Assembly (NCBI RefSeq): GCF_033958435.1
Contig: NC_134150.1
Span: forward strand, 39,055,501 to 39,119,500
DNA: 64,000 nt
Origin: Carettochelys insculpta
Lineage: Eukaryota; Chordata; Testudines; Carettochelyidae
Reading direction: 5' to 3'
Below the pieces are notes generated by a model. It saw nothing but the letters and a program-made list of their open reading frames with translations. It did no database searches and was not told the origin of the DNA. The translations under genes and the position numbers were made by a program. This document shows, in pieces, positions 9,796-19,981 of the stretch. Every line of letters begins with the position of its first letter. The stretch's first letter is position 1.

Positions 9796-10615
9796 TACAT
9801 GTTGTACCTCCCTGGTCCAACACCCTCAGGACCTGATTGGTCCTAAACCGGGAAATCTGTCAGACCACATGAGGTCAATGTCAGCCCCTCTGCTTCCACC
9901 AAGTGTGGGGCTCCGTTCCAGTGGCAGTAGAGGGGCTGTGATTGAGCAAGGACTGGGGTGGATCCTTGGCAGAAAAGGGAGAGTGTCTGGAGAGCCCTGT
10001 GGCTTGGGAGCTGGGAGCACAGCCTCTTGGGAGCACATGGCGCTCTGGGGCTGCTAGGATGGACTCCCAGCCCCCGCTGCCGGCCATGGGTCTGCACTCC
10101 TGGCCACCTGCCATGGGGCATCACAGGCAACCTGCCTCCTCTCTCGAGCACCCACCCCCCAGACTATCCTTGCTTGGTCAATGAAGACCTCTCACCCCTT
10201 TGCTGCTGCCAGATGCGGGGTCCACTCTGCCGGCAGCAAAGGGGCTGGCATTGACTAAGCAAGGACTGCAGGGTTGGGGGTGGGGAGCTAGGCAGGGAGA
10301 AGCAGGGTGGATGCAGAGCCTCAGGAGCACAGGACCACAGGAGTGCACCAAGCCTTGCAGCAGTCAGGGCTCCATAGCCACCTTGCCTCTTTCCCTGTTG
10401 TCCCGTTTCCACTTCTCCCACTCCCTTCCTCCTTCGGCCTGAGTGCCTGAAATAAGCCATTTGCTGTACTCCAGAAGCTCTGGAGAGTGGTGGAGTTGGT
10501 GAGCACGGGGACCAGCTTTCCCCCTCAGTGCTCGAGCCCAGAAGCACCCACCAGGATGCCAGGCCACAGAAGGTTCTGGACTACGGAAGTCCAGACCATT
10601 GAGGTTGAGCCTGTA
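9796..10615. mobile_element. TACAGGTTG-family MITE, 820 bp, GC-rich interior
   Basis: Left end TACATGTTGTACCTCCCTGG and right end complementary to GTCTGGACTTCCGTAGTCCA-type sequence closing in GAGGTTGAGCCTGTA form the inverted termini of the family also seen at 24571-24894 and 34797-35142. Near the left end it keeps ACCGGGAAATCTGTCAGACC. The interior (about 9890-10560) is GC-rich, which creates many overlapping spurious open frames on both strands. No protein domain is visible. Confidence 0.65.
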
Positions 10616-11072
10616 CCATCTAAGGGACTGTCAGCATGGAGCGTTTTTCTTCTAGGAACACTCTCCTGCTGAAGGGACAGTGAGCACCAGATGTTAAGAG
10701 GAAAGCTTGTTTAGTCCTTTACATTATGAATGCCTTAAACTCTTTTGTTCTTTCCCGTATCCATAATAAGAAGGGATTTCTGAGCAAGCTGAAGTCGCTG
10801 CATACCAAACCCTGAATCTTCATTAATGCCATCTCATGATGAACAGTTATTGGGTTATGTTAACATTTTTGGCCCATTTATTCCATCTAAATTAACACAC
10901 CATTGTCTTGTCACCCGAAAGAATCCACAGCCCCGAGTGAGGCACAACCTCTTGTGTTGCATGGGGAAGTTAGAGGCCAAAGAAAAGGGCTCACGAAAGC
11001 CAGCAAACTGAGCGGGAAGCGAGCCGGTCAGCAGTGAAATGACGTGGGAAGGGGAAGGGTTTAGGGCTCTAA
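10616..11072. other. Unique sequence, no gene recognised
   Basis: No recognised repeat or coding region. Confidence 0.5.
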
Positions 11073-11270
11073 GGCCAGGTCTATGCTGCCATTTACTTCA
11101 GTGTAACTTATATCTCCCAAGGGTTTGAATAAGCCTCATCTCTGAACAACATAAATTACACTGACCTAAGCATCGTTCCGGATAGAAACGGAGCTGCAGG
11201 GCGGCTTCTCCTGCCAACGTAACTACTGCCCCTCATGGAGGTGGATTTATTATCCGTTTTCTGTATCAAT
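11073..11270. mobile_element. GTCTACAC-type MITE, partial
   Basis: Starts AAGGCCAGGTCTATGCTGCC and contains AAATTACACTGACCTAAGC, GGCTTCTCCTGCCAACGTAA and CATGGAGGTGGATTTATTA, in the order of the turtle MITE whose better copies lie at 18892 and 23374. The right terminus is not recognised. Confidence 0.5.
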
Positions 11271-11534
11271 GTACAGTAATGCTTCTCATGTAGAGCTATA
11301 GGAGCCCAAATCTGGTTGGTCTGAGTTTGAGGCGCCTGGCTGACAGGCCTGAGGCGTCCATCTCCCCTCAAGAGTCACAGCCATGAACCTGCTCCCAGAA
11401 TGACGGGCCTCAACCAGATCCACCCTCTAAAACATGCAGGCTTGTCGCTATAACTTAGTGGTGTGGGCACTCTGCTGGGATGAGGGAGAGTTGGGCTCAG
11501 GTCGCTGCTCTGATGAAGCTGGGAATGGAGAGAT
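11271..11534. other. Unassigned sequence
   Basis: Nothing recognised. Confidence 0.45.
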
Positions 11535-11655
11535 CTGTTCTCCGCTGCCCAAGGTTACCTGTTCTGTTCTTTCCCTCTGGGACCCCTGTGGGAGGACAGG
11601 GTATTGGGCTACATGGACCTCTAGTCTGACCCCCTCTGGCCATTCTTATTTGTAC
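11535..11655 (+). mobile_element. CR1 LINE 3' end
   Basis: Reads CTGTTCTTTCCCTCTGGGAC, AGGACAGGGTATTGGGCTAC, ATGGACCTCTAGTCTGACCC and TGGCCATTCTTATTTG, the CR1 3' UTR in sense orientation. It carries no coding sequence. The 5' limit is approximate. Confidence 0.75.
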
Positions 11656-12075
11656 AAAGTCAAACAGCTTCACCAGGAAAGAAATCCCTACACCAAGCTA
11701 GACAAGGGGATCTGTCATTCACTGAGGCTGTGAGAGACCTGGGTCCAAGCCTCTGTTCTGTATCAGTTAGGGGAGGGGTTCCAATCTGAGGGCGTGCCGT
11801 TCTCCACTGCACTGTTGGGTACACATACCTGTGCTAGACACCAGACCGCAGGCAGGTCCTCCATCCCAGCTCACTCTCATACAGCCAGGCACACTGACCA
11901 GCTCAGGATCCTCAGGAAAAATAGGACAGGACTCATGTTGTTGAGTGCTTGGGCGTCTGCCCAGCAGAGATTCAGGTGCTGCCCAGCTGATTAGCAGAGC
12001 ACCCACTGCTAGCAAAAGGTGTTTCTATTGGTGGTGCTTATCTGCACCTGCCTCAGTGCACATAAAATTTATTCC

Positions 12076-13037
12076 ACCCATAAGAACATAAGAATGGCCA
12101 TAATGGGTCAGACCAAAGGTCCATCCAGCCCAGTATCCCGTCTGCTGACAGTGGCCAATGCCAGGTGCCCCAGAGAAGGAGAACAGAAGACAATGATCAA
12201 GTGATTTATCTCCTGCCATCCATCTCCTGCCCTTGTACTGAAGGCTAGGGCACCATACTTTACCCCTGGCTAATAGCCATTTATGGACCTAACCTGCAAA
12301 AATTTATCAAGCTCTTTTTTAAACCCTAATAGAGTCCTGGCCTTCACAGCCTCCTCCGACAAGGAGTTCCACAGGTTGACCGTGCGCTGTGTGAAGAAAA
12401 ATTTCCTTGTATTAGTTTTGAACCTACTACCCATCAATTTCATTTGGTGTCCCCTAGTTCTTGTATTATGGGAAAAGGTAAATAATTTTTCTATATTCAC
12501 TTTCTCCACACCATTCATGATTTTATATACCTCTATCATATCACCCCTCAATCGCCTCTTTTCCAAACTGAAAAGTCCCAGTCTCTCTAGCCTCTCCCCA
12601 TATGGGACCCGTTCCAAACCCCTAATCATCTTAGTCGCCCTTTTCTGAACCTTTTCTAATGCCAATATATCTTTTTTGAGGCGAGGAGACCACATCTGCA
12701 CGCAGTACTCAAGATGTGGGCGTACCATAGTTTTATATAGGGGAAGTATGATATCTTTTGTCTTATTATCGATCCCTTTTTTAATAATTCCTAACATCCT
12801 ATTTGCCTTACTAACTGCCGCTGCACACTGCGTGGATGTCTTCAGAGAACTATCCACTATAACTCCAAGATCCCTTTCCTGATCTGTCGTAGCTAAATTT
12901 GACCCCATCATGTTGTATGTGTAATTTGGGTTATTTTTTCCAATGTGCATTACCTTACACTTACCCACATTAAATTTCATTTGCCATTTTGCTGCCCAAT
13001 CACTCAGTTTGCTGAGATCTAACCCCATGGTTGACAA
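12076..13037 (-). mobile_element. CR1 LINE, 5'-truncated, youngest copy here
   Basis: Antisense CR1 about 960 bp long. Its 3' end is intact: on the plus strand it starts at CATAAGAACATAAGAATGGC, the short tandem repeat typical of CR1 ends, then GGTCAGACCAAAGGTCCATC and GCCAATGCCAGGTGCCCCAG. The 5' end is cut within the reverse transcriptase, as is usual for incomplete reverse transcription. The coding part is still open, so this copy is younger than the CR1s at 200 and 57915. It lies inside a hAT-A MITE. Confidence 0.93.
12270..13037 (-). pseudogene. CR1 ORF2 C-terminus (reverse transcriptase), open but truncated
   Basis: An uninterrupted 255-codon frame covers the C-terminal part of CR1 ORF2. 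Recognisable blocks in order: [20 protein letters not shown] (about residues 12-31), [20 protein letters not shown] (about 54-73), [20 protein letters not shown] (about 106-125), and [20 protein letters not shown] (about 192-211). The native stop follows. The endonuclease and the catalytic polymerase core are missing because of 5' truncation, so the first methionine is not a biological start. The product could not be functional alone. Confidence 0.9.
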
Positions 13038-13055
13038 AAATGAGAGGGAACCCTG

Positions 13056-13237
13056 GTAGGGGCCTACCTAAGGTGAGAACCCTACCAGCACTTAGGCATG
13101 AGTGAGGATATTGAGCTGTTCAGCACTGTCAGAAGGTACATGGCTTTGTGGCCGTCCACTAATGGAAACTGCAGGGTGTCCAGGATTAGGTGGCAACTGA
13201 GTGTCCTCAAGGCTGGGCTTATGTGCCTACATTTTAG
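13056..13237. other. Unassigned sequence
   Basis: Nothing recognised. Confidence 0.4.
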
Positions 13238-13350
13238 CATGGCCAACCCTCCAGGATTGTCCTGGAATCTCTAGGAATTAAAGATTAAGATTTAATTAAA
13301 GGTTATGTCACGTGATGAAACATCCAGCCAAAACCGCCAAACCTACTAAA
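13238..13350. repeat. Short AT-rich MITE-like repeat
   Basis: GGCCAACCCTCCAGGATTGT, ATTAAAGATTAAGATTTAAT and GTCACGTGATGAAACATCCA form an arrangement I recall as a short turtle repeat with GCCAACCCT-type inverted ends. The right end is the decayed CCGCCAAACCTA. Only one copy occurs here, so the family assignment rests on memory. Confidence 0.4.
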
Positions 13351-14207
13351 TCTACGTTGTCTGGAGTCACTGCAGAAGGAAGAAAGACTGACAGAAAGTT
13401 TCAGATCCCTCCTAATGACTCACTTCTTCTGCATCCCCTGCAAGAAATGAGTCAAGATCAACATATTTAAAGTAGTCCGAACTTGTTCCCTACCTCCACG
13501 GTTCCAGTAATTCCTGATTTCTCAACATCCGTCTCGTTTGGGACACAATCATAATTGGCTTCACTGGACTCAGTGATGCTTTAAGGATCGGTCACAAAGA
13601 CTTGTCTGTGTGGTGCAGCCACTACATCACAAGATCTTTGAGGCCAAATCTTGTGTTTTGTACAGCACCAAGCATCTAAAAAAAAAGAAAAAGAAATCTT
13701 TCTACTGGCTATGCAAGGAGAAAAGACAGGTCACCTTGCTGTTAGCATCTATGAAGCTGCCTAAAAAGCCAGGAAACTTAGGCCAATTGCTTTAACCATT
13801 GTATCTGCAGCTATTCATCAATTTTGGAAAACAGCCTCTAAAATATCCCTTCCGCCTCCCCTTTCCCATGTAAATCACTCCAAGGTTTTGCGTTAAAAAA
13901 AAAAATGCTAAACGCATTCTGTTGTTCACATTTTTTCACCCATTCTAATTTAACAACTCCATTTAGCTCCACTTTCCCCAAAAGCCTGGAAACAGAGGAA
14001 GCAGTTCCTGTCTGTGGCTGCACGCAACCAGCACATGCTGCAGCTAAATGTTTTTTTCCTGTCCGCTCCTAACGACGTGTCAGCCACCTCCAGTAACGAA
14101 GGGGCACCGGTCAACTTCCAGGGCTGCTGAGGCAACAGCCCTCTGTTTTCTAGCTGGCTCTGCACAGAGCCCATGTTGAGTGACTGTAGATTAAGAATGT
14201 CTTCGAT
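13351..14207. other. Mostly unique sequence; short LINE2-like tail at 13610-13680
   Basis: ATCTTTGAGGCCAAATCTTG followed by TTTTGTACAGCACCAAGCAT at about 13632-13676 resembles the LINE2-type tail seen at 28786 and 32641. The rest shows A-rich tracts near 13678-13700 and 13894 and no gene. Confidence 0.45.
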
Positions 14208-14271
14208 GAAGACAATGTTTCAGAAAAAACTACATCTCTCTTGCCCCGCTCTATTCTTTTCACAATCCATA
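14208..14271. repeat. Duplicated segment C, copy 1
   Basis: GAAGACAATGTTTCAGAAAA, CATCTCTCTTGCCC and CGCTCTATTCTTTTCAC recur at 18788-18853 with only a few substitutions and single-base length changes. Similarity stops sharply after ATCCATA on the right. It is either a small dispersed repeat or a local copied segment. Confidence 0.75.
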
Positions 14272-14625
14272 CCTTCCATGCACAGTAAGGGAAAGTGAAA
14301 GGCCCAGATTTTTCCAATGGGGGTGCAATTTATAAACTGTAATTCTCCCAAGAGAGAATCCAAGTTTGACAGGAGGGAATTGGGATCTCTTCTCCACACC
14401 CAAGAGAATGGGCCTTGCACAAGGACAGAGGAGAAGGAATCACCTCTCTTGTCCCAGAGCCAGGTACCTGGACATGCACAGATGCTCTGTACAGCAATTG
14501 TGGCCCACATTACCATGTGGTCAACACAGCCCCTTCCCTCCTTAATCCCGTGTGCTAACTGATCCATTGATTGTGCCCCTGCCCACCCTACCAGACCCTT
14601 GAGCAGGTCCTTGGAGAGAGCCAAT
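14272..14625. other. Unassigned sequence
   Basis: A 150-codon minus-strand frame spans 14220-14672 but overlaps duplicated segment C and repeat B and resembles no known protein. I treat it as chance. Confidence 0.45.
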
Positions 14626-14805
14626 GTAACACACATATCTGTGTGGTTCACTGTCCCATGTAGTGGTACCAAGACACTTTACACAGAAAGAATAAGTGTC
14701 CTCTACAGCCTAAGCAGAGAGCCAGCTAGCCTTTAGCTCAAGCTGTAAAGGTGCCTGCCCTAAGCTCCCAAGGTCATAGGTCGGAGCCTGCCTAGGGGCA
14801 GTTAA
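14626..14805 (+). repeat. Dispersed repeat B, copy 2 (tRNA-like 3' half)
   Basis: Parallels 4438-4620: GTTCACTGTCCCATGTAGTG, ACACTTTACACAGAAAGAAT, GCCAGCTAGCCTTTAGCTCA, AGCTGTAAAGGTGCCTGCCC and AAGGTCATAGGTCGGAGCC. The last part looks like a degenerate tRNA (TAGCTCA..GTAAAGGTGCCTG..GGTCGGAGCC). The MIR-type SINE starts just downstream. Confidence 0.55.
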
Positions 14806-14888
14806 AATAACACCGTCTATGAGAGGAAGGATGGTCCAGAAGTTAGGTCAGGACTCAGGAAATGTGGGTTTAATTCCTTGCTTGACTA

Positions 14889-16343
14889 GGGTATGTCTAC
14901 ACTACAGAGTTATTCTGGAATATTTTATTCCAGAGTTATTATTCCAAAATAAACTATTCTGGAAAAATGTGTCCACACTACTGGGAAGACCCAAAAGAAG
15001 CAAAACTTATTCTGAAATAGTGTGTCCACACACAAAATAGAGCCTGTTTTGGATTAGAGCCCGTGGAACCACTGCTTCCCAGGGCTCTAATCCAAAATAC
15101 TACATCTACATAACAGCTTTATTTTAAAATAAAGTACTCTTGAGTAGTTTATTTCCAAATAGCCCCTGTTCCCGGTCTACATAGATGCTACAGTCATACC
15201 CCGAGATACACCCATTCGAGTTGTGAGAATTCAAGTTTACGAGGAGTTTGATTTAAAACCCCCACCTCGTCTTATGAGGCGTTCCTCGACTTTGTAAGGA
15301 CCGATTTCAATTCTGTGTGCCTCAGTGGGACGCAAACACCCTGCAGCGGGAGAAAGGCTGCAGCTCTAGGCAACGGCTGCCCACAGCTGCATCCCGCCTG
15401 GCGTGTCTCTCCACAGCGCCCAGCAGAGGTCTCCCAGAGCCCCTGGCCCAGCCTTTACCCGTGGCTGGTCTGGGTCTCCGCCTTGGCTCTGCAGCAGCGG
15501 CACACCCCAGCCCAGCTGGCAGCCGCGGGCTCCCAGGTGCTCCCATGAGACGTGGCTGCTGGGCGCGCAGCCCATCCCGGCCCCGCCCCTGCCGCTCGCT
15601 CCCTGGGTGCTAGGGGGCAGCCGCTGCCTGCCCTGCACAGCTGTGCCTCAGGCACCGCTTGCCACCTGTGGCGTTCCTTTGCAACTGCGGGCCTCCTGTG
15701 CCTACCTAGCTCCCCGCGCAGCCAGCGCCTGACACGACCCCCTCCCCACTTAACCTAAGCTGCACTCAGGCCGGGCTGCCTCCCCATGCCCTGCTGTGCC
15801 CTGCCCACCCCCTTGCACCAGCCCCACTTCTGCAGTTGCGAGCAGCTACCTGGCTTTGCACCCCGCTCCCAGGCACTCTTCGATTTCCGTTCCCGTCTCT
15901 GCAGGTAAACAGACATATTGTAGAGGAATTAATGAAGGGAAAATGCCTTGTTAGGTTGTGTTATGATAACTAATGTTAACTATTGAAGTAACTGTTTTCA
16001 TTTTAATGGGATTTGGTGTTGTTTTAGCATAAATGGGTGTAAGTTTTGGGGCTCAGGAACGCATAACATTTTTTCCCATTGAAATTAATGGTAATTACAT
16101 TTTCGACTTACAAGAATTCGCCCTAAGAGGAGTTTTTCAGGAACGAATTACCCTCGTCAGGCGGGAGAAGACTGTATTCCAAAATATCTATTTCCTCATG
16201 GAATGAGGTGTACCAAATTTGAAATAAGCCATCAGCTATTTCAAAATTATTTCAAAATAGTGGTTACATTGTGTAGACTCTCAAAAAGTTGTTTCAGAAT
16301 AGTGGCCTGTATTCTGAAATAACTTTGCTGTGTAGACACTCCC
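14889..16343. mobile_element. PIF/Harbinger-like MITE carrying a Tigger-like insertion
   Basis: Ends GGGTATGTCTACACTACAGA and the complement of GGGAGTGTCTACACAGCAAA are inverted. CTA at 14886-14888 and CTA at 16344-16346 give a 3-bp target duplication. Internal TATTCTGGAATA- and TTTCAAAATA-type repeats recur in both arms (about 14910-15180 and 16180-16320). Without the inserted 984 bp and one TA, the element is about 469 bp. Confidence 0.85.
15191..16174. mobile_element. pogo/Tigger-like nonautonomous element, 984 bp
   Basis: TA at 15189-15190 and TA at 16175-16176 flank an element that starts CAGTCATACCCCGAGATACA and ends GGCGGGAGAAGACTG. The TA target duplication, the CAGT start and the CATACCCCGAG motif are typical of Tigger elements. 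The outer parts are AT-rich (TTCGAGTTGTGAG; TTTTCGACTTACAAGAATTC), while 15310-15890 is GC-rich and gives several spurious overlapping frames. It interrupts the MITE at 14889-16343. Confidence 0.8.
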
Positions 16344-16500
16344 CTACAGACCTCCTCCATGACCTTAGGCAAATTGCTTTGCCACTCAGTGTCTTAACTG
16401 TAAAATGGGAACTATTTCTTTATCTCACAGTGGGGTGGTGAGGGTGGATTATCAAATGATCGTGAGAAGGTCAGACTATGTCACAGTGATGAAAAACACT

Positions 16501-17686
16501 GGCATACAGAGAGGAGCTTTCCTCACTTTGTTGCCAAGTCTCACAATATATGCCTTTTTTTCTAAAGACCCAGGTCTTAGAGTCATGTGATTAGGTGAGA
16601 ATCTTAGCGTCCATTTTTAACTCTCACGATTGCAGAGAAAACCATGTCTGAGTGCAAGGCCTAGAAACCAAAGAAGAAACAAAATAAAACAACAACTTAT
16701 TTTTAAAAAGAAAAATCTCATTTTTAAGCAAGCCTTGATTTTTTGAACCATACTGATGTTCTGAACTGGTGGGCAGACAATATCTCCCTTTTCTTAGCCA
16801 TTCCACAATCTGCTCCTCTTGCTGTGTGCTGGCTTTGTGCCACTTCCGCTACCTTTCATAACCTATACTTCTCAAGATGGAGAGACCAACATTTGGCCCA
16901 GTTACAACATTCTAACAAGGGAAAGAAGACTACCTTATCACAGCCATCAGCTCAAAGCTCCACAGGTATAGTGATATATTCAGGACTACTCAAATTCACA
17001 CTCAGCAAGAAGCAGGAGGGCAGCCTTCAGTGAGTTAACAGACCCCACTTAGCACTCCCCATCAAATACTCCCCATCCACTGACAGAGTGGGATGTTTCA
17101 GATGAACACTGTCAGCCTGTTGCAAGACTCAGCAAAATCAAATGGGTCAAATTCCCAAAGGACTTCCACAATTTACAGGACTGTAAATGGTTAGTGGGCA
17201 CTGTACACCCTAGATGAGTGGATCACTGGCCAAGATAACTGCTGTTTGCCAACCAATGAAGGGCATCCAAAAGAAAGGAGCTTTGAAAATTGGCCCAAGA
17301 GAAGCAGAAATGTGCTTGTGAGCTTTTTATATGGATATTTGGGGATTTAAACATGTCCTTGTTGTGCTGTATATTTGAACCTAAATTCTGTACTGGTCAC
17401 GTATAACCCACTGGTGAGCCTGTGTTACAGATCCCTGTCTATGCTAATCAGCAGATGGTGTGAGTTGCTATAGGCCCAATAATTACAGAGCCATTAGTTC
17501 AACCAATAGCAGCTTTTATCTCTCTTCATCCTCAGTTCAGTGCCCTTTAAATCAGCCAAGGGGGATGATAGAGCTCATAGGCAGAAATCTGCTAGTGGAA
17601 GTAACTATAAATAAAAGTGAAAATGACCATCCTAGTTTCAATGCACAAATGGAATGAAAACCAAAAAGGGAAACAAAATATTACAG
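16501..17686. other. Unique sequence, no gene recognised
   Basis: No recognised repeat or plausible coding region. Confidence 0.5.
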
Positions 17687-17810
17687 CCTGATCCTTAGGC
17701 ATGTGAGTAACTTTATCAGCTTCAGTAGCCTTACGGGTTCATTGAGACTGTTCAAGTGCCCAAAGCAATTCATGTGAACAATTGAGTCATGGATCTGGCC
17801 CTGTACAGCC
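17687..17810. repeat. Degenerate short palindromic repeat
   Basis: AGCCTGATCCTTAGGCATGT, GAGTAACTTTATCAGC and a terminal GATCTGGCCCTGTACAG match the outline of an old hairpin repeat with CCTGATCCTGCAAACACTTACxCACGTGAGTAAC arms. A weaker relative lies at 33055-33190. It is heavily decayed. Confidence 0.4.
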
Positions 17811-18787
17811 AAAATAAATTATTTTACCCCCATTCTAATGTTCTAAGGGGCACAAATAAGAAATGTGTTCAAGGCATCAATACTAGGTTGATTGTACCTT
17901 TAAAAGGGGGTTAAAAAAACCCAGATTCCTTTATAACACTGAAAAAATCCCTTTGTCTTTCCAGCTAACATTAGCACAGTACGGACTCAAATTACTCTGA
18001 AAATTGCTAAAGTTCTACCTCTCCATTCAAAACATTATTTTATTCACTTTTGCCAGTGCCCACCAGAATATCCTGTTATAGATACTACAGGCCAGGCTTG
18101 GGTAAACAGCTGACAATGCTTCTCTTCTCTTAGAAGGAGACATACAGAAATGATTAGCTGGACTTCTCAGGTTCTCTGGAGAGCTGTGAAAGAAGGCAGG
18201 AAAGCCAGCAAGACCATTCCTTCCAGTTCCTCTTCTGCAAACCATCACTGTCTCTGAATAGTGCCATTTCTCCAACTTCATCACTAATGTTTCCCTCTCT
18301 CAATGGATCTCTCTGACACCATTTTCCCTTGTTGTTTCATCCAACTGCCAGTCTTGTCTGGGCATCAGGATAGCGGTTTTTAAATGGCAGCTGAAAGGGA
18401 TTAAAAAGTTTCCAATGGAGCCCGTTGGAAACCAATGCTTTGACAATACAGGAACGAGCTTTTACAATGCAAAATGAGGGTATTGCAGGATTTCTCAGAG
18501 GGAAACATTCTTGGCCACGTGCTGCAGAACCCAGGAACCTGGATCTGAATTTAAGGATATTTACTTCCAAAGCAGTATGGCTTTGTCTTCGCTAAAGGAA
18601 ATGCTAAGTATTTTACACCAAGAATGCTCAGCAAGGAGATAAAGCTTGTTGTAGTAAACCCGGGAGTAGGTAAGGGCAGGGTGTAGAGTATGACTAGCTG
18701 CAGAGAGGTAAAAAAACTACTGGTGCTTTATCTCAACTAGGATTTACATCAAGTTACTGGTCTCACCATAAAAGCCCAATTTTCAGG
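17811..18787. other. Unique sequence, no gene recognised
   Basis: No recognised repeat or coding region. Short minus-strand frames at 18027-18284 and 18337-18570 show no family signature. Confidence 0.5.
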
Positions 18788-18853
18788 GAAGACAATGTTT
18801 CAGAAAAAAAATACATCTCTCTTGCCCCCGCTCTATTCTCTTCACGATCCATA
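18788..18853. repeat. Duplicated segment C, copy 2
   Basis: GAAGACAATGTTTCAGAAAA, ACATCTCTCTTGCCCC and CGCTCTATTCTCTTCACGAT correspond to 14208-14271. Differences are A-tract and C-tract length and two substitutions. Confidence 0.75.
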
Positions 18854-18891
18854 GCAGACTGCTTTCTCGTGAAGCTGAGATGTGCAATACA

Positions 18892-19152
18892 GGCTTGGTC
18901 TACACTAGGCAGGTAAGTCGAATGCAGATAGGTGATTCTAGCTACAACAATTGCGTAGCTAGAATCAACTTATCTGCAATCGACTTACCTGGCCATTCTC
19001 ACTGAGGAAGGTCGACAGGAGAGTTTCTCCCGTCAACCTCCCTAACTCCTTGCAAAAGTGAAAAGTACACGGTCAACTGCCAACCCCAATAGGTCATTGT
19101 CATGCAAGTCTATCCTGAACAGGTCCATCTTCCGGGTAATGTAGACATGGCC
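18892..19152. mobile_element. GTCTACAC-type MITE, copy with TAAGTCGA arms
   Basis: Starts GGCTTGGTCTACACTAGGCA and ends GTAGACATGGCC. A sub-hairpin near the left end pairs GGTAAGTCGAATGCAGATAG with CTTATCTGCAATCGACTTAC around GATTCTAGCTAC / GTAGCTAGAATC. It also has GTCGACAGGAGAGTTTCTCC. The element at 23374-23668 is the same family in inverse orientation. No unambiguous target duplication is visible. Confidence 0.75.
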
Positions 19153-19956
19153 ATAGACAAACCCACCCTATTGATTGTTCTCCAGGCACTATTTGAAGGA
19201 TTCTATAAATAGACAAGTGGCAGTCCAGCTTGATTTTGAATAGGCAAGTGTCTTAATTGTTGCTTAATTGGATGACACCCTCTGAAGCCAATGACTACAT
19301 GCAACATCTCACAGAACTGGTCAAGAACATGTTCAAAGACTTTTACAAAAATAAAATTTTGGTCAAACAGTTTAGTGTTTTTAATTTTTTTTTTTTAATT
19401 TTTCAAATGAAAAAGAAATTGTGGCATTTTTAGGGTTATCCGAATCTTTTCCAACACTTCTTCCCCTTGTGTGGAATGAGGAGGGAGGGAAGGGAAATGA
19501 GATGAAAGGGCGGGGAACAGCCTGAAAAAAATTAAACAAAGAAATTGTTGAATTCCATTTGGAATTTGTCACTGACAAAAGTCCTGAGAATTTTTAGCAA
19601 GAATGACAAATTTTCAGTTTTTCTAGACTTCTCCCACGAAATGAATGTGTTTTGACTAGTTCTCTCTTGATGTGTATTACATATTCGATAGTGTTAAAAA
19701 ATTTACTATATGGAATATATCCTGCTGTAGAGTAGGATTAATATTAAGGCCTAACCCTGTAAACAAAATCACCTGCAAAGGAGGAAGAATACAGACAAAT
19801 ATGTTTCGAGGATGTGGCTTTTGCATTATAAGCTTCCAGCATACGCACTTTGTCCTTTTATATCTGTAGGCAAAGCACCATGTACATGTATGGGCCTGTA
19901 AAAATAATTAACATAGTTGATAATCATAATATGATTCTCTCTATATATATTTTACT
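19153..19956. other. Mostly unique, AT-rich sequence
   Basis: About 19320-19625 has long T and A tracts and AAATTTTGGTCAAACAG / GACAAATTTTCAGTTTTTCT motifs, faintly like stretches at 23085-23215, 25485-25640 and 49970-50345. This may be a degenerate AAAATTTC-type repeat. No gene is recognised. Confidence 0.4.
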
Positions 19957-19981
19957 TACACACACACACACACACACACAG
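19957..19981. repeat. (CA)n microsatellite
   Basis: About twelve AC dinucleotides in an uninterrupted run, preceded by a TATATATA stretch near 19941. Confidence 0.95.

Larger units (their letters stand above)
11931..13055. mobile_element. hAT-A MITE, copy 2, split by a CR1
   Basis: Left part 11931-12075 has TTGAGTGCTTGGGCGTCTGC, CAGGTGCTGCCCAGCTGATT, GTGTTTCTATTGGTGGTGC and GCACATAAAATTTATTCC. The expected closing block, AAAAATGAGAGGGAACCCTG, is found 960 bp away at 13036-13055, on the far side of the antisense CR1. In the intact copy at 44492-44671 these two parts are contiguous apart from about seven bases, so the CR1 inserted into the MITE. Confidence 0.8.
14818..16500 (+). mobile_element. 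MIR-type SINE split by a nested MITE
   Basis: The 5' half (14818-14888) has GATGGTCCAGAAGTTAGGTC and GGGTTTAATTCCTTGCTTGA. The 3' half resumes at 16344 with CCTCCATGACCTTAGGCAAA, ATTGCTTTGCCACTCAGTG and TAAAATGGGAACTATTTC. These parts are contiguous in MIR elements (CTCTGCCAC..GACCTTGGGCAAG..TCTGTAAAATGGGG). The 1.46-kb interruption is the MITE at 14889-16343. MIRs are ancient, so this is the oldest layer of the nest. Confidence 0.78.

Noticed and set aside
14720..14800. Functional tRNA gene
   Set aside because: A- and B-box-like sequences are degenerate, the arms do not pair as a cloverleaf by eye, and a second diverged copy exists at 4530-4620, indicating a repeat.
15310..15890. CpG island promoter of a host gene
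   Set aside because: The GC-rich block is confined between the AT-rich arms of a Tigger-like element and is not next to a recognisable exon.
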